Assembly: GCA_004009845.1 (NCBI GenBank)
Contig: RMBW01000009.1
Location: 1 to 64,000 of the forward strand
Direction of reading: 5' to 3'
DNA from: Davidsoniella eucalypti
Lineage: Eukaryota > Ascomycota > Sordariomycetes > Microascales > Ceratocystidaceae
Length of the DNA stretch: 64,000 nt
The notes under the pieces were generated by a model, which searched no databases, was not told the origin of the DNA, and saw nothing but the letters and a program-made list of their open reading frames with translations. Positions 44,030-56,303 of the stretch are shown in pieces. Numbering within the stretch: position 1 is the stretch's first letter; every line of letters starts with the position of its first letter. The position numbers and the translations under genes are program-made.

Positions 44030-47000
44030 ATGGGACAATGGAAAGAACGTGGAGAAGTACCTGATTCCGAGGATGAATTTGGGTCTGAGGACAGCGGGAG
44101 CAGTCCGTTGCCTATGTCTTCAACCGTTCTGCCTGTTGCGTTGGCTCGAGCTTCTTCTATATTGAGTGAAGACCATCAAGATCCCGTACAAATACCAGAG
44201 GATATATATGATGTACCGGATTCTTCAGTACCGACAAGAGAGTCCTTACCGGTAAAACACCCCTCCAACATCTCTTTGGAACTAGGAACATCTCTAGATG
44301 AAGCAATCCCTTCATCTTCACTATCACAGTTGTCGACTACGCCTTCACCAACGAACTCGCCCATAATATCACAACACCTAGCCCCATTTAGTCAAGATGG
44401 TGCCTTAGACCCGGATTCGTCCTCGCAACTATCAGATATCCCGACCTCGAATATTCAAGAACCACCACAATCCCCATTGCTAGACACAGCTCGAGTGGTG
44501 GACGAATATGACGTCCCATTTTCAGTTCCACCTAGCTCTGCTGGTCACACAGATAATATGGAGTTGCCACAGCTGCCTTCAGACTCAGATATCACACCAA
44601 GACCTCTACGAAGCCAAACAATATTGATGCTGCACACTAGTCCAACGGATTCTACGGATCATGCTATGCACTCAACTCCACTTTCACCTGTGATACCAGG
44701 GCCATCTACAGAAACTATAGCAGGAAATACGATAGAAACTACAGTTGAAGCTACGGCGGAAACTACAGAGGCAGACATTCAGCGGATACTCCAGGAAGAT
44801 AATGTCCCACGACGAACATTTCGAGCTCGAAAGCCTATTCAGGAACACCCATATGCACTCGAAATTGCCAAGTACAACCAACAGTTGAAATCTCATGGTG
44901 TAAAACCTGTGCGGATCATAGAAAGTTCACAGGAGCCTCGTCGACGCCGAGAAGAACCGGATTCGTTAGACCAAGACTTTGAAGCAGATAGCCAGGAGCT
45001 CGATCTTGGCAACGATGACATAGATAATCTAGTAGTTGAAGCCGAAGAGCTCAATCTATTGTCGTCAACCTCTAAGCCTCCACGAAAGCGTTTGCCCAAA
45101 GTGACCCTGGCCCAATCGTCACGGCAGTCTTTGACTCCTTTGGCGCAAGCCAGTACTAGCCGTATGACCGCAATACCAGAGTCCGATGATTTGCCAAGCT
45201 TAGAGCAATTGTTGGACACAGAGACTCCAAGGCAGGGAAAACGACCATCTTCTCCAAGCACTTCAAGGAATATCAAAAGACCCCGACTGCCATACCCACG
45301 CGAAGAATCTCCTGACGAATTGGCACTTACACAAACCCGACCCCCGGCACCAAATCTGTTGCTGTCGAGCAGCCCACCGATAAACAGTTCTATACGGCAG
45401 AGGTTCCGCCCCTCCCAAGCTACGAACTCCAGAAAAGCAGGGCCTTCACGATCGATGCCGCCGGTATCCGAAGAGACTCCAGGAAAAACCACGGAAAAAC
45501 CTATAACTTACGACTTCTTTAACGACTTTGACGATTTTGACGACGATGACATAGAAAACGGCCTGCTACTAGCAGGAACGGGGCAGGCACCAAGAAAGAA
45601 TACATTGGTGATTCCTAGTTCCCCAGCAAGTTCAGTCTTAGACGGCCCACTTACACGCGCAGATTCTGAAGATGGCGACGCGACTATACTGGAGACGAGG
45701 AGGCTAATACTGCAGGATTCCACTCACGTGGGCGGAGCCGACGGAGACCTCAGCGGCCCGGGAAGTGAGCAGGGCGACACCCAACAGGACGAGGACGATG
45801 ACGACCAGGAGCAGTCGCAATCCGAGGACGAGGAGGACCACGTCAACCAGACACTGAAGAGATTTGGCCGTAGACTGCGTGGCGTTCTACCACCATCGTA
45901 TCTCCGCCTGGCAGACCAACTCAACCAACAGAAGCAGCAGAAAGTCGCAAAAGCGGCTAGATCGGCTCTGGTCCGTGGAGCGTCTCCCAAGCGCGGCGTT
46001 GCACAGACACGCATCGGCAACACTGATACGCACGATAGTTTCCTCCAGGCGCTGGCAGATTCAGACGATGAGGATTCGCAACCGCCATCAACTGCACTAC
46101 CGCACTATGCGCAGACACATCTTGCTTTGGAGCCCATAGACGTTGACGACCTGGATGAGACGGGCCATAACGAGCCGCTGGCGTACTTTGACGGCCAGTC
46201 AGGCGGAGATTCCTCAGATATGGAAGACAATACGTTTGATCGTATGCTTGCCTCGTCCCGGAAACGACCATTGACAACGGCACGCTCAAGTGGAAATGCC
46301 GGCTTGAAGCGTCAGAAAACCACTAAAGCATCTAGGCTCAAAAGCGCACCAAGAAACCAACCTTCTATCAAATCGCACTTTTCATCTACACCACGAAACA
46401 ACGCCGGATCGTCATCATCATCTAGTAGGCCGAAAGTCCTGTCTTCTTCCACTCAGCCTGTCTCCAAATCAAAGAGTGGTGCAACTAGACGCAATGAACA
46501 TAGACCACATCCACATCGTAACTCACGACCTCGAAAGCGTCTCCCTCCTCCACCTAGGCTTAGTATCCTGGATACAGTCGAGCCCAATGCTCCTCATTTT
46601 GTCCGGCTTGCTGCGCGTGTATCACGAAACGCCTCTACTAATGGTAGAGCCAGCCCCAACAAGAAAGTGTTCCAGTTAGCAAACCGTTGGGACAATCGTG
46701 ATGTGAACCAAGTCCTTAACAACTGGAAGACTGGCCGGATAAAACCCCGAGAACTGCCGCCACCGAGGAGAAGACAGAGCAACAAACCGGCCCCTTCTAG
46801 GACTACAAGTGACATTTCAAACGGCCTACAGAGACCCAACCTTGCACCTGGAACTTCCAGAGAGGTTCTGAATATGGATGGAACCGTTGCCTATGTGACA
46901 GCACTCCCGGGGACTCACCGTGATGGAGAACCGGCTACTTTACGGCGCCCAATCCATACGGGTATCTACGTGTCTCGACCACAAGCCGGCCTCCGACGAG

Positions 47001-50000
47001 CGCCAGTTCCGCAAACTGGCAGCTCCTCACAAAATTCGTATCTTGCATACTACCGAGACCAACGAAATGATTTGCGAAGAGCGGCAACTTTCCAGGCCGG
47101 AAAGCGGATTCTTGATACCTTGTATGAACGCACCAAACAACAAGCACCTCTGGCTCCTCCAACAGTTATATCTGCCATCCCCCATAGACGACTACCGGGG
47201 GGAGGGGCAAGCCATGGAGCACCGGTAGCGCTGTCAGATGACGATGCCGACCTAGAAGCTGCCATGAAACGAGATACCAGTAGGGCGAAGCGTCGGAAGA
47301 TTCGCAAGCAATACAAGCCACATCGTGTGGACACACAAGCACTACAATTTTCACGATCTAACGATCCTGTGCCGCCTGTGATGATCGAGGAAGACGAAAT
47401 CCCGGAAGTAGTCCCGATACAATGTGAGCCGGAAACCTCGAAGACGAGGCTGATTGGATTAGGCGGGTATGGTGCTCACTACACTATACATTTTGACATC
47501 TTCCCTCTCAATTCAAATGTGTCGTTCCACGTCGAAACGCTGCTAGGCCAAGGCTTGGTAGACCGAGCAACAGAGCGACATGACACTGCATTCGTTAGGA
47601 GACCTAAACCTGCCGTGTCGTTCGAATTTGGCGAGATCGGACTCGACTGGGGCACATGGAACGAGAGCATATCTTCAAGCATCGGCGTCTTATTTGATGC
47701 CATCTTGGGCAACCTCGAAGGGCCATCGGAGGAAGTTCCGATGCCTGATTTTGTGTTGCTCGAAGCTGCCGACTTTACAATCCACTACATCCAGAACGCC
47801 GTCGTGCTTGAAAACTCGGCGGCCGAGTCAGCGTTCTCAGCACGTCTTCTAGAAGTATTCCGTGACTTCCGGACACGACTAGACATGCTGCGGATCCCGT
47901 TGGCACGCCGAAACATAGTCTTGAAAGTGGTCACACGACTGCAGATTGCACTATTCACGACACACCACATCTGCAAGAACATCCCAGAGTTGAGATCGGA
48001 TGCCATGAGCATGGAAATGACTCTCGCCGACCTGTGCAAGACGTCGATGAAGATGCTGCTGACATTTGGGACACAGCATCTTCTCGATTTGTACGCAGAC
48101 ACCCAGCGAGAAACTGCCGCCAGAAGGGCCATCCGCGCCGACGAGACGCACATACAGGCGTGGGTCGTGATGATGCGCATGCTCGAGGTAGCTAACATAC
48201 CGCGGATGTCGTTTTGGGATGTTCTATATAGCGTGATGCTTTTGCCCGGAGATCTGCGCAGCGTCAGTGCCACGCGCTTCGAGCACCTGTGGGCGGTCAT
48301 GTTTGCGCTGCTTCCCCTCCGCGAGTTCGACAGCTTTGGCACAGTTGTCCCGGGCATCCGCCGGGTGCGGGCCATGGACGGTTGGGGCCTTCCGCAGAAG
48401 TTGTTGCGGCGTGTATTCGACATATACCACGAGGGCGGCACCCAGGCGCCTAGCTTCAACGAGTACTGCCGGGCGTTGGTTGGCCGGTGCCATTATCTAG
48501 TGGACGAATGGGGATGGACGCGGTGCAATGGCATCGTGGGTGTGATCTTTGACTTCTTCGGGTCGCAGAACCTGGCCCACCTGCGCAACGAGGAGGCGTT
48601 CAAGTCGCCCCGGTTCTTAGAGGAGCTGGACGGGGCACCGTCTCTGGCAGTCGAGGCACAAGACAGATGTTTCCACGTGTTCCTCAAGATGGTAGCATTG
48701 GCTATCCGTAGGCTGGCGGAGAAGGCCGAGACCGGCAGCAACGATGTGCGGAACTTGGTAGCCCGTATCGTGCCAAACCACAACCGGCAGTTCCTCAAGG
48801 ACCAGAACATCCATCACCGGGAGCTTGCACAGCTGCGCAACCACCACGACTTGCTCTGCACGCTGTTCTGGGCAGCACCGGAAGACGCTCGACCTAACGT
48901 GCAACTGATTGCGAAGCTGGTGACGCCAGCAGAATCGCACAAGGAGGCCGTGCTCGTCAACTTGCGGGCGTGGAAGCAGTTGGCGCGGTTTGTAGCGGCA
49001 CATAATACAGACGCCAAGGTGTTCCGGGCGTTGACGGCATGGCACAACAACGTGTTCCGGCAGTTGCTGGACCAGTTCGAGTCGGTAGCATCGGACATGC
49101 AGGCGCAACTGCTCGCGCTGCCGTCGGGCACGAGCCATGGCGTCAACCAGGCCAAGATTGACCTCTTTGTGTCGATCAACCGTGCGGCGCTCAAAGACCT
49201 GCTCTACGAGTCGATCAAGGCATCGCAGGACGTGATGTGCCAGGCGCGGTCAACAAGTCGGGAGGCAGCGGTGTTTGCCCTGAACACATACCAGCTGAAC
49301 GAAGTGCTGCGGCAGTTCACGTATACGCCACCGACGCTGGACTGGTCGCTGCTAAACGCGGCTCTGAGCACGCTTAGCATGTTTCTACAGCGTGATGCTA
49401 CCGAGGATAGTAGCGGTAGTGGCGGAGACGGCGAAAGCCAAAGGGACTTGGCTAGACGCAGCGACGGGCTCTTGCTACAGCGGGAGGTGGCCGACAATCT
49501 CTTTGCAGCTGCGCGCACGCTATTGACGGACCACGACGCCACCAAGGCCAATGTGGCGTTAGGTGCAGGCACGATGACATCTGGGAGCGCTGGTGCTGGT
49601 GGTACTATAGGCGCTGGTACCGCGGCGTCCAGGTCACGCGCCAGCATCGAGCGCGGCGCCAGTGAGGAGACGCTGGTCATGCTGTGCGCCCGCGCCACCA
49701 GCCATCTATCGCGCATCGGCGTGCTCAAGGTATCCGAAGTGTTTGGCCGGCGACCTGGCCACCACAACGCCAAGGACGCCTCCAAGCACGCCTCTAAATA
49801 CGTGTCCAAGTGGACGTTGTTCGAGGCGGCGCCGCCGTTGCACCGGCTTCCGCTAGCGCAGCGTCGATTTGTGCCGCTGTATGTTGCAACGCATGCAGGC
49901 GAGCTGCCGACCGATATCGAGCCGCTGCCTCTGTTATCGCTGCTGGAACTTTGGGTGCTGGCGCTGCTGAAGCCACTAAAGTACGTGGCTTACGAGCATT

Positions 50001-51467
50001 TGCTGGCCAGTGAGCTGCTGAGGCGTGGCCTGGCGTTTGTGCCTGCAAACGCCGTTGCTTTAGCTGCCTGTGCCGATTACGACTCTCTGAAGAGCCTGTT
50101 CGAAGGTGAGATTTCCCGGTTCTTTTCTATTTATCGTTCCTCTGCCTGCGTACTTTTTTTACTTTTTTTTATTTTTCCTTTCTGACAACCTGTTTTCCCG
50201 GGTTTCCTTTTTTTTTCCTTTTTTTTTTCCGCCGTACTAACTCTCTTCTCCAAAATCTGCAGCTGTTCTTGACTGGATGCGAAGCTCGCTCCGAACCACT
50301 GCTACTTCGTCCCGGAAGACCACCGTTGCCATCTTTGCCTCTGTCTTGCGCCAGTCCATGGACCAGCTGAAAACCGACTTGCAAACACTGTCGTCTGTTC
50401 CTACTCTTCATACTCCATTTGTTGCTTTCGTGCGTCAGGTCATCTCAATGATTCGCTCTCACGCTACCGATATCTGCGCGGTTGATCCTTTCTTCTACCA
50501 GAATACCCGCGACTACTCTCCGCCCCATGAGGACCCTCTGCTGCATATGGCCGGGATGGTCTCGTACGCCTTGCGTATTACCGAAGGCGATACACATAGC
50601 GTGCCGCAGCTGTTCCATTACCTGTACAACAACTTCAAGACTGCCTTGAACAACAAGCTCGTTGCCCAGGAAGCCCGTGCGGTGCGCCGCGCTATGCGTA
50701 GAAGCGAGGTCATCACCTCGTTTATTATGGGCAAGATGATCCCAGCCCTGACCAAGAACGCCATGGTTATCCCACAGAGTTACTTTCTGTTTGACTTCTA
50801 CGTCCAGGCAGTAGTGGCCATCTACCGGCGTCCTGCCTGTCCCCGAGACCTCGAGCCCGAGGACCTATACCTGCTTGGTGAGAACGTCGATCTTATGCTG
50901 TCTGGACTGTACCACATAATACGCAGCAACCACGTCGATGTTTCACTCTACGTTGTCGGCAGCGTAGTCTCGTTTATGGAGCTGGTCATCGCGCTGTGGC
51001 CCCAGATCTGTGGCCATGGCTTCTATCCGGAATCCAAGGACGCCCTCGATTCCGTGATGAAGGTCCTGAAACGTCTTCAGCTTCTTACGCACACGATAGA
51101 GGGCGTTATTCCGGGTTGGAAAAAAACCAGCACCATCAACATACAGCAGCTCCGGGCCGGCATCGATCCGAGCCATCGCGACCGGCTGCACTCAGACCTG
51201 GACGTCAACGTGGTGACCTTTGCTGCCTTCATCGAGACTGACATCAAGCGGTCATGGGAGTTCCGTAACAACCACTTGTTCTTCCGTGGTGCCGAGAGTG
51301 GCCAGTCTGCCGGCACCGGATTCCCCTTGCCACCGCTACAGTTGACGCCGTTACTCGACCAGCTGGCCCATGCCGTGGGCTTATGGAATTACCAGTGGAT
51401 GCAGGCAGCCCCCCAGACGGAGAACTACAGAAATCTCATAATAAACAATCTTCTGGACCCGGTTTGA
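44030..51467 (+). CDS. MMS22: MMS22/Mus7, replication-fork repair scaffold
   Basis: The exons are 44030..50105 and 50263..51467 (2,426 aa); the intron is 157 nt, GTGAGA donor, very T-rich with a TACTAAC branch point, CAG acceptor. The family N-terminus WKERGEVPDSEDE is clear, as is the RRTFRARKPIQEHPYALEIA block near residue 265. The first 1,000 residues are disordered, rich in Ser, Pro, Asp and Glu, with acidic runs (DDDQEQSQSEDEED) and many SQ/TQ sites that suit checkpoint kinases. The helical Mus7/MMS22 domain fills about residues 1140-2400 and includes a WTRCNGIVGVIFDFFGSQNLAHLRNEEAF-type segment and a C-terminal TDIKRSWEFRNNHLFFRG end. In yeasts Mms22 links the Rtt101 cullin ligase and Rtt107 to stalled forks and is needed after alkylation damage. 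It is longer than the yeast proteins. Confidence 0.88.
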
Positions 51468-52061
51468 TAGGCTCGCACTGTGTGCAGGTGCTCGGTACTA
51501 ATTGTTTCTTTTTGCCTTTGTAGAGGGGGGAAACCGGTGTTAGAGATACCCCGAGCAAGGCCTTTCCAGATCTGGGCTAATGATCTGAGATCAGATCGAC
51601 TCTTTTGCTACGGAGTTACTTGTTTTTGTTTTATTTCTCTGCAAATTCTTGGGATACTTGGGCATATTTATTCACGGTTTTATAAGTACATGCAGTACTT
51701 GGTATTTCTTAATAGAAAAGGTGGTATATCTAAACAAATATCGTCATGTTCCAATCTGTCAGTGAAATGGATATATCGGGCTCGCACCGGTTTTTTTTTT
51801 TTTTTGATTCATTTTTATTAAGGTGGAAATGGAGCTCTTGATAGCTATGTAGCACCTCGGTATCCTAAGATACACAGCCCTGTTACTAATGAGCAGTAAT
51901 AATAAAGCACATGACGCTATAATAACCCGTTGCGGCGGACTTGCACTTTGGCTTCTTGTTCCTATCTAATTTTGGGATTCGCCGCTCGAGGCCAAACAGC
52001 GTCGTAGCAGCATCTTTCCGTTCTTTTTTCTTTAACTTTATCTCGTAACTGGGATAAAATA

Positions 52062-52313
52062 AGGGACTTTGTACTTTAGCACCGCACATTAGTACTTCAG
52101 CACACATAGCAGGGCTTTCAAAAAGGTACTTAGCCCCACAAAATATCAAGTACTCCTCAGTCTTCCAAAGCTGCCAGCTGGCAATGTGCCGTATATAACA
52201 GTACTCTGGCAGCTGGCAGATTTTAAAGACCAAGTGAGGAGTACTTAGTCTTTTGTGGGCCAAGTACCTTTTTTGAAGGCCCCCTGCTATTTGTGCTGAA
52301 GTACAAAGTCCCT
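52062..52313. mobile_element. Foldback / MITE-like element, 252 bp
   Basis: Both ends read AGGGACTTTGTACTT inward, and the two arms (about 105-125 bp each) pair along almost their whole length around a centre near 52190, with few mismatches. The left arm has an extra segment of about 21 bp near 52077 that ends in a repeat of AGTACTT. The element is flanked by the 6-bp direct repeat AAAATA (52056-52061 and 52314-52319), a likely target-site duplication. It has no coding capacity. Short length, long inverted repeats and a flanking duplication are the signs of a non-autonomous DNA transposon. I cannot assign a superfamily. Confidence 0.75.
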
Positions 52314-52545
52314 AAAATAAAGTGGCCGCAGCAAATATATACGAATTGTTGACTGCTATAACTATATGTGAACTGTAATATAGCTTTTGTATAGGCCTTG
52401 AGGGGAAAGAAATAGCTTGTCGTTGTTTTTGTTTTTGGTGCAAGTTTGATCAAAAGTAGCAAAGCTAAGGCCAAAGCTGATTCTCGATTTGGCAGGGGGG
52501 GCAAGAAAAGGAAAGGAAAGGGCGGCAACAGAGAAGACCGGGGTA

Positions 52546-52569
52546 TTGCAGTTGCAGTTGCAGTTGCAG
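52546..52569. repeat. (TTGCAG)4 tandem repeat
   Basis: Four perfect hexamers in the VAC1 upstream region. Confidence 0.9.
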
Positions 52570-53234
52570 CTGTAGAAAGTAAGTAAAAGTCACAGCTTGT
52601 TTGCTTGTTGGTGAGGTGAGGTAGTGTAGCTTTGGTAGTTGCCTGCTCTAAGACATCGTCACAAATAGTGAAGGCACGTATACGTCAGAAGCCGTCTGAT
52701 TGTATCTCTGGAAGGCAACTACTTCTTTCTGTTTGTTCCTGCTAGTGTTTAGTTTTCGTTTTTGTCTTGGCCTTTTTCTTCTTTTCTTTTTCTTGCCTCT
52801 TTGTTTTCTTTTCTTTCTACTTAGCACTGTTTGAATAAATGCTTAACATTGAAAACGTCGACAAATATTACAATAATTCTTTTCAATCTCTCCTGCTTAT
52901 CTGGATTTCTGAAATCGCCTCGCTGTCTCTCTTTACGTTGAAACTATCTTTAGTCTGTTCTTCCGCTCTTTTCTATATTGACTCGGCCTTTTTGTTTCCT
53001 CTAATCGACTCGAACTCGACTTGACAACCTCGACAATAATTCCGACCGCAGTTTCCATCTCTTGAGACGCCATTAAACTCAGTTTCGCCTGTCTTCTCGA
53101 CCAATTGTCGCGACCAACCCGCCGTCTTTCTTCACGATCTCACTGCCTTTCCGCTCGCCAAGCCTCTCTCCAATCTCGAAGAACAACCGGCCAGCTCTTC
53201 TCACCTGGATGCCAAGTCTGCTTCGCTCTCTTCG

Positions 53235-55586
53235 ATGTCTGGGCGCAAGTTAGGCGGCGGCCGTATTCTGGGCAACGGCCGCGCCCTCGGCCCGCCAATT
53301 CCACAGCGCCGCCCCTCGCCGTCGCCCTCTGCGCCTCTGGCAACTTCTCCGGCACACTCGACCGCCAATGGCAGTAGCTTGCGCCGTAAATCGGCCGTGG
53401 CAGTCTCTGCTATGGGCGGCGGTTTGCTTGACGAGCCATCCGAGAACTCCTTCTCGACTTCTTCGCCGGCTCCGTCTACGGTTGGCCTGGTCCAGGTGGA
53501 AAGCGACCAGGATCTCGTCTCGCATATCAACTTGGGAACGGCATCGTCCAGCAAGCCAGACTCTATGCTCGTGTGTCCCATCTGCAGCGAAGAAATGGTA
53601 AGACTATATACCCCGATATATGCTCTGATATCTCTCCAGAAGTGCCGTAATCCGGCTGCCTTTGGCTGCTTACAATGCTAACCTCTATCTTCTTGGCTTA
53701 CAGCTGACACTGCTCCAACTCAACCGGTATGTTGTTTGTTGCCCCGAGGCTTTTCTAAGCTTGTTATACTAATAGTCGACACTCTAGACACATCGACGAC
53801 GAGCACCAGGAACTCCCCGCCATAGCCCAGGACGAGGTGCGCACATGGCTCGATAAGCAGGTACTCAAGGCCAAGCGCTTCCAGCCACTATCCCTGATCA
53901 ACCAGAAGCTGCGCGGCCTCGACGTCTTCGAATCGAACGACTCCGGTCCATCCTCGTCCTCGTCAACGCCTGGGCCTAGCGCCTCTAGTATAGCTGTCAA
54001 GTTCCCCGAGGGCATGGTCGAGCCCGACGAGCTTATAACTCGCAACCATTGGCAGCGCCAGACCGGCTCTGATTCATGCACCGATCCAACCTGCGAGCAA
54101 CGTCTAGGTGGCCCACTCAACGTCGCCGTGAACTGCCGCAAATGCGGCCGCCTATTCTGCGAGACACACACCATGTATCAAATCAAGCTGTCGCGGTCAG
54201 CTGCCCATGAGCCCGTACGCGGTGTCTGGGCCCGTGTCTGCGAGACCTGCTACAAGTCCCGTGACGGCTATAACGACCACCATGGCAAGACCGTCGACCA
54301 CATGTCACTCTTCACGTCTTTGCGCGCCAAGACAGCCGAGCGCCATAACCTCGATATTGCACGACTAGAAAAGCGACTAACGAAGCTTACTCGCTTATTG
54401 GCGGCACCACCAGAAGAACCACCAGTGACAGCGGGCTTGTTGCCGCAGAAAAATACCCAGCGCAAGCTTTTGGAGCAGACCATAGTAACGTGGGAGGACG
54501 ATGCTGCCGTCTCGCGCTGCCCATTTTGCCAGCAGGAGTTTGGCTCGTGGACGTTCCGAAGACATCACTGTCGGATGTGTGGCAAGGTTGTCTGTGCCGA
54601 TATACAGACAGCCTGTTCAACGGATGTTGGGCTAAATGTTGCCAGTCGTAAGTTCCATATGTCCTTCAAAGATACGAATCAACAAAAACTAATCAGCAGA
54701 TATATTTATAGCACTAGCAGCAAGCACCGAGAAACCAGGCCAGAACAACATTCCCATCGATATCCGCATGTGCCGTGACTGCACCCACACGCTCTTCTCC
54801 AAGCGCGAGTTTCTCGCTTCAACGGCACATCAGCCAGCCGACCAACGCGCCTTTGACATTCTAAAACAGTTCGAACGAGGCATTCGGCAGCTAATACCGC
54901 GCTTCCAGCGGTGCCTAGTCGCATTACAAGGCAACAATAGCACAAATAACGACCACACAGACTCCTTGCTTCTTCCCTCTCACGCCCAGATCCAAGAGGC
55001 CGGCAAGATACGAAAGCGCATGATCGATAGCTTCACCAAGTACGATGCAGCTGCACGCCGGCTACGTGATCTCCGCACTGACTCAGCGACGCAACTAGCG
55101 CTACAAAAGGCAGTGTATGCAGCAGCATCTTCCTTTCTACATACCCACATGTTGACGCTCAAATCCGTGCCCAACATCCTACGACAAGGGTCTTCCTCCT
55201 CCCGGTCCTCCTCCCACCACAACCATCGCCGGACGGCATCCGGTCTCTCGCCACTACGTCGTCACGCCGAGGCTTCCGAAACAGCTAGCCAGATATCCGA
55301 GTCTAGCACGGCACTCTCGGCGCTAGAAACGGAGGAACGCGAGATACGCGAGCGTCTAATCGTCCTCGAGGAACAACGTTTCATGGTACAGCAGATGATT
55401 GACGGCGCACACGGTGGGCGTCGCTTCGAGGAGGTTAGTGCCTTGACGCGCAACGCCGAGGAACTCGATGCGGAAATCGCTCGTGTCAAGGCGAGTGTTG
55501 GCAGCGTTGAGGAACGATGGCACGATTTATATGCCTCGGGCGAGGGCGATAGTGTTGTTGGAAGTACGACAGGCTTGGCTAGATGA
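53235..55586 (+). CDS. VAC1: VAC1/PEP7, endosomal FYVE protein (Rabenosyn-like)
   Basis: The exons are 53235..53597, 53704..53726, 53788..54647 and 54712..55586 (706 aa). Exon 2 is only 23 nt and sits inside the N-terminal C2H2 finger: its cysteines (CPIC) lie in exon 1 and its histidines in exon 3. The intron 3 acceptor at 54711 keeps the frame (ASPLAASTEKPG). Domains: a disordered Ser/Pro N-terminus; the C2H2 finger (about 114-136); a first FYVE-like zinc region without the lipid-binding Arg-His block (about 225-300, CRKCGRLFC); a second FYVE domain with RRHHCRMCGKVVC (about 380-450) that should bind PI3P; and a C-terminal coiled coil ending in ERWHDLY. In yeast Vac1 binds Vps21 (Rab5), Vps45 and the t-SNARE Pep12 and promotes Golgi-to-endosome vesicle fusion. 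Confidence 0.9.
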
Positions 55587-56303
55587 TTCGGAGGGGGGTT
55601 ATGGTGATTTGACATATATTCACAGCGTGTTCAGGGAGAGGTTAGATATCTATCGTTTGCTTGGTTTTTTTTTCATGTTCATTATTTATTGCATGGCGTT
55701 TTATATGTTACTATAGCATTTCCCTCTTTTTTATTTTATTTTTATACACGTATTTCTTATCTGTATTTTATGGTCAAGTCTTGAAAAGAAACATGTTCAC
55801 ATTGTTCAAGATATATTCCTTACTGTTTACACGTTACGTGAAGAAGGTATTAGTGCCACATAAAATGTGAAATATAGTAGAATAAATAATAATCAATGCT
55901 AACAAAGATATCAATAGCTATAAATAAAATAAAAAAAACAAGATAGCAAACTCCCCAATGAAGATTTCCTAAACCAGATACAAAAAAAAATCGAGAAAAA
56001 TCGGAAAGATATGAGGAAAAGAAGTGACAAAGGGAACTGATAGAATGAAGACAGGAAACTCGGAAAAGAAGAAAAAAAAGACATCGTCCATAAAAGAATG
56101 AGTGTGAAAAAAAGAAGAAAAAAAAACAACGACGAAGTGAATTTAGTCATGAGAGAACAAAAGATGAAACGAAGTCTGGTAGATAAATAGTCAGAAAAAG
56201 CCGTCTTAGCATGAAAGAGAAAGAGAAAAGAGTTGAAGAAAAGAACAGAGCGTTGGCCTAAATAGAAATAGACTTTCTTGTTCTTGATCGAATGTATTCA
56301 TCA
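55587..56303. other. Convergent AT-rich region, VAC1 and MBP1-like gene
   Basis: 700 bp, strongly AT-rich, purine-rich near the MBP1-like side. Probably two 3' UTRs. No other feature seen. Confidence 0.5.

Larger units (their letters stand above)
51468..53234. other. Intergenic, MMS22 to VAC1, with foldback element
   Basis: 1.8 kb. Holds MMS22 3' sequence with a T16 run (near 51791), the 252-bp foldback element (52062-52313), a (TTGCAG)4 repeat (52546-52569) and a long CT-rich VAC1 leader (52690-53234). Confidence 0.6.

Noticed and set aside
51791..51806. T16 run as a second poly(A) retro-insertion (minus strand)
   Set aside because: No direct repeat of the flanking CCGGTGCGAG sequence is found on the other side.
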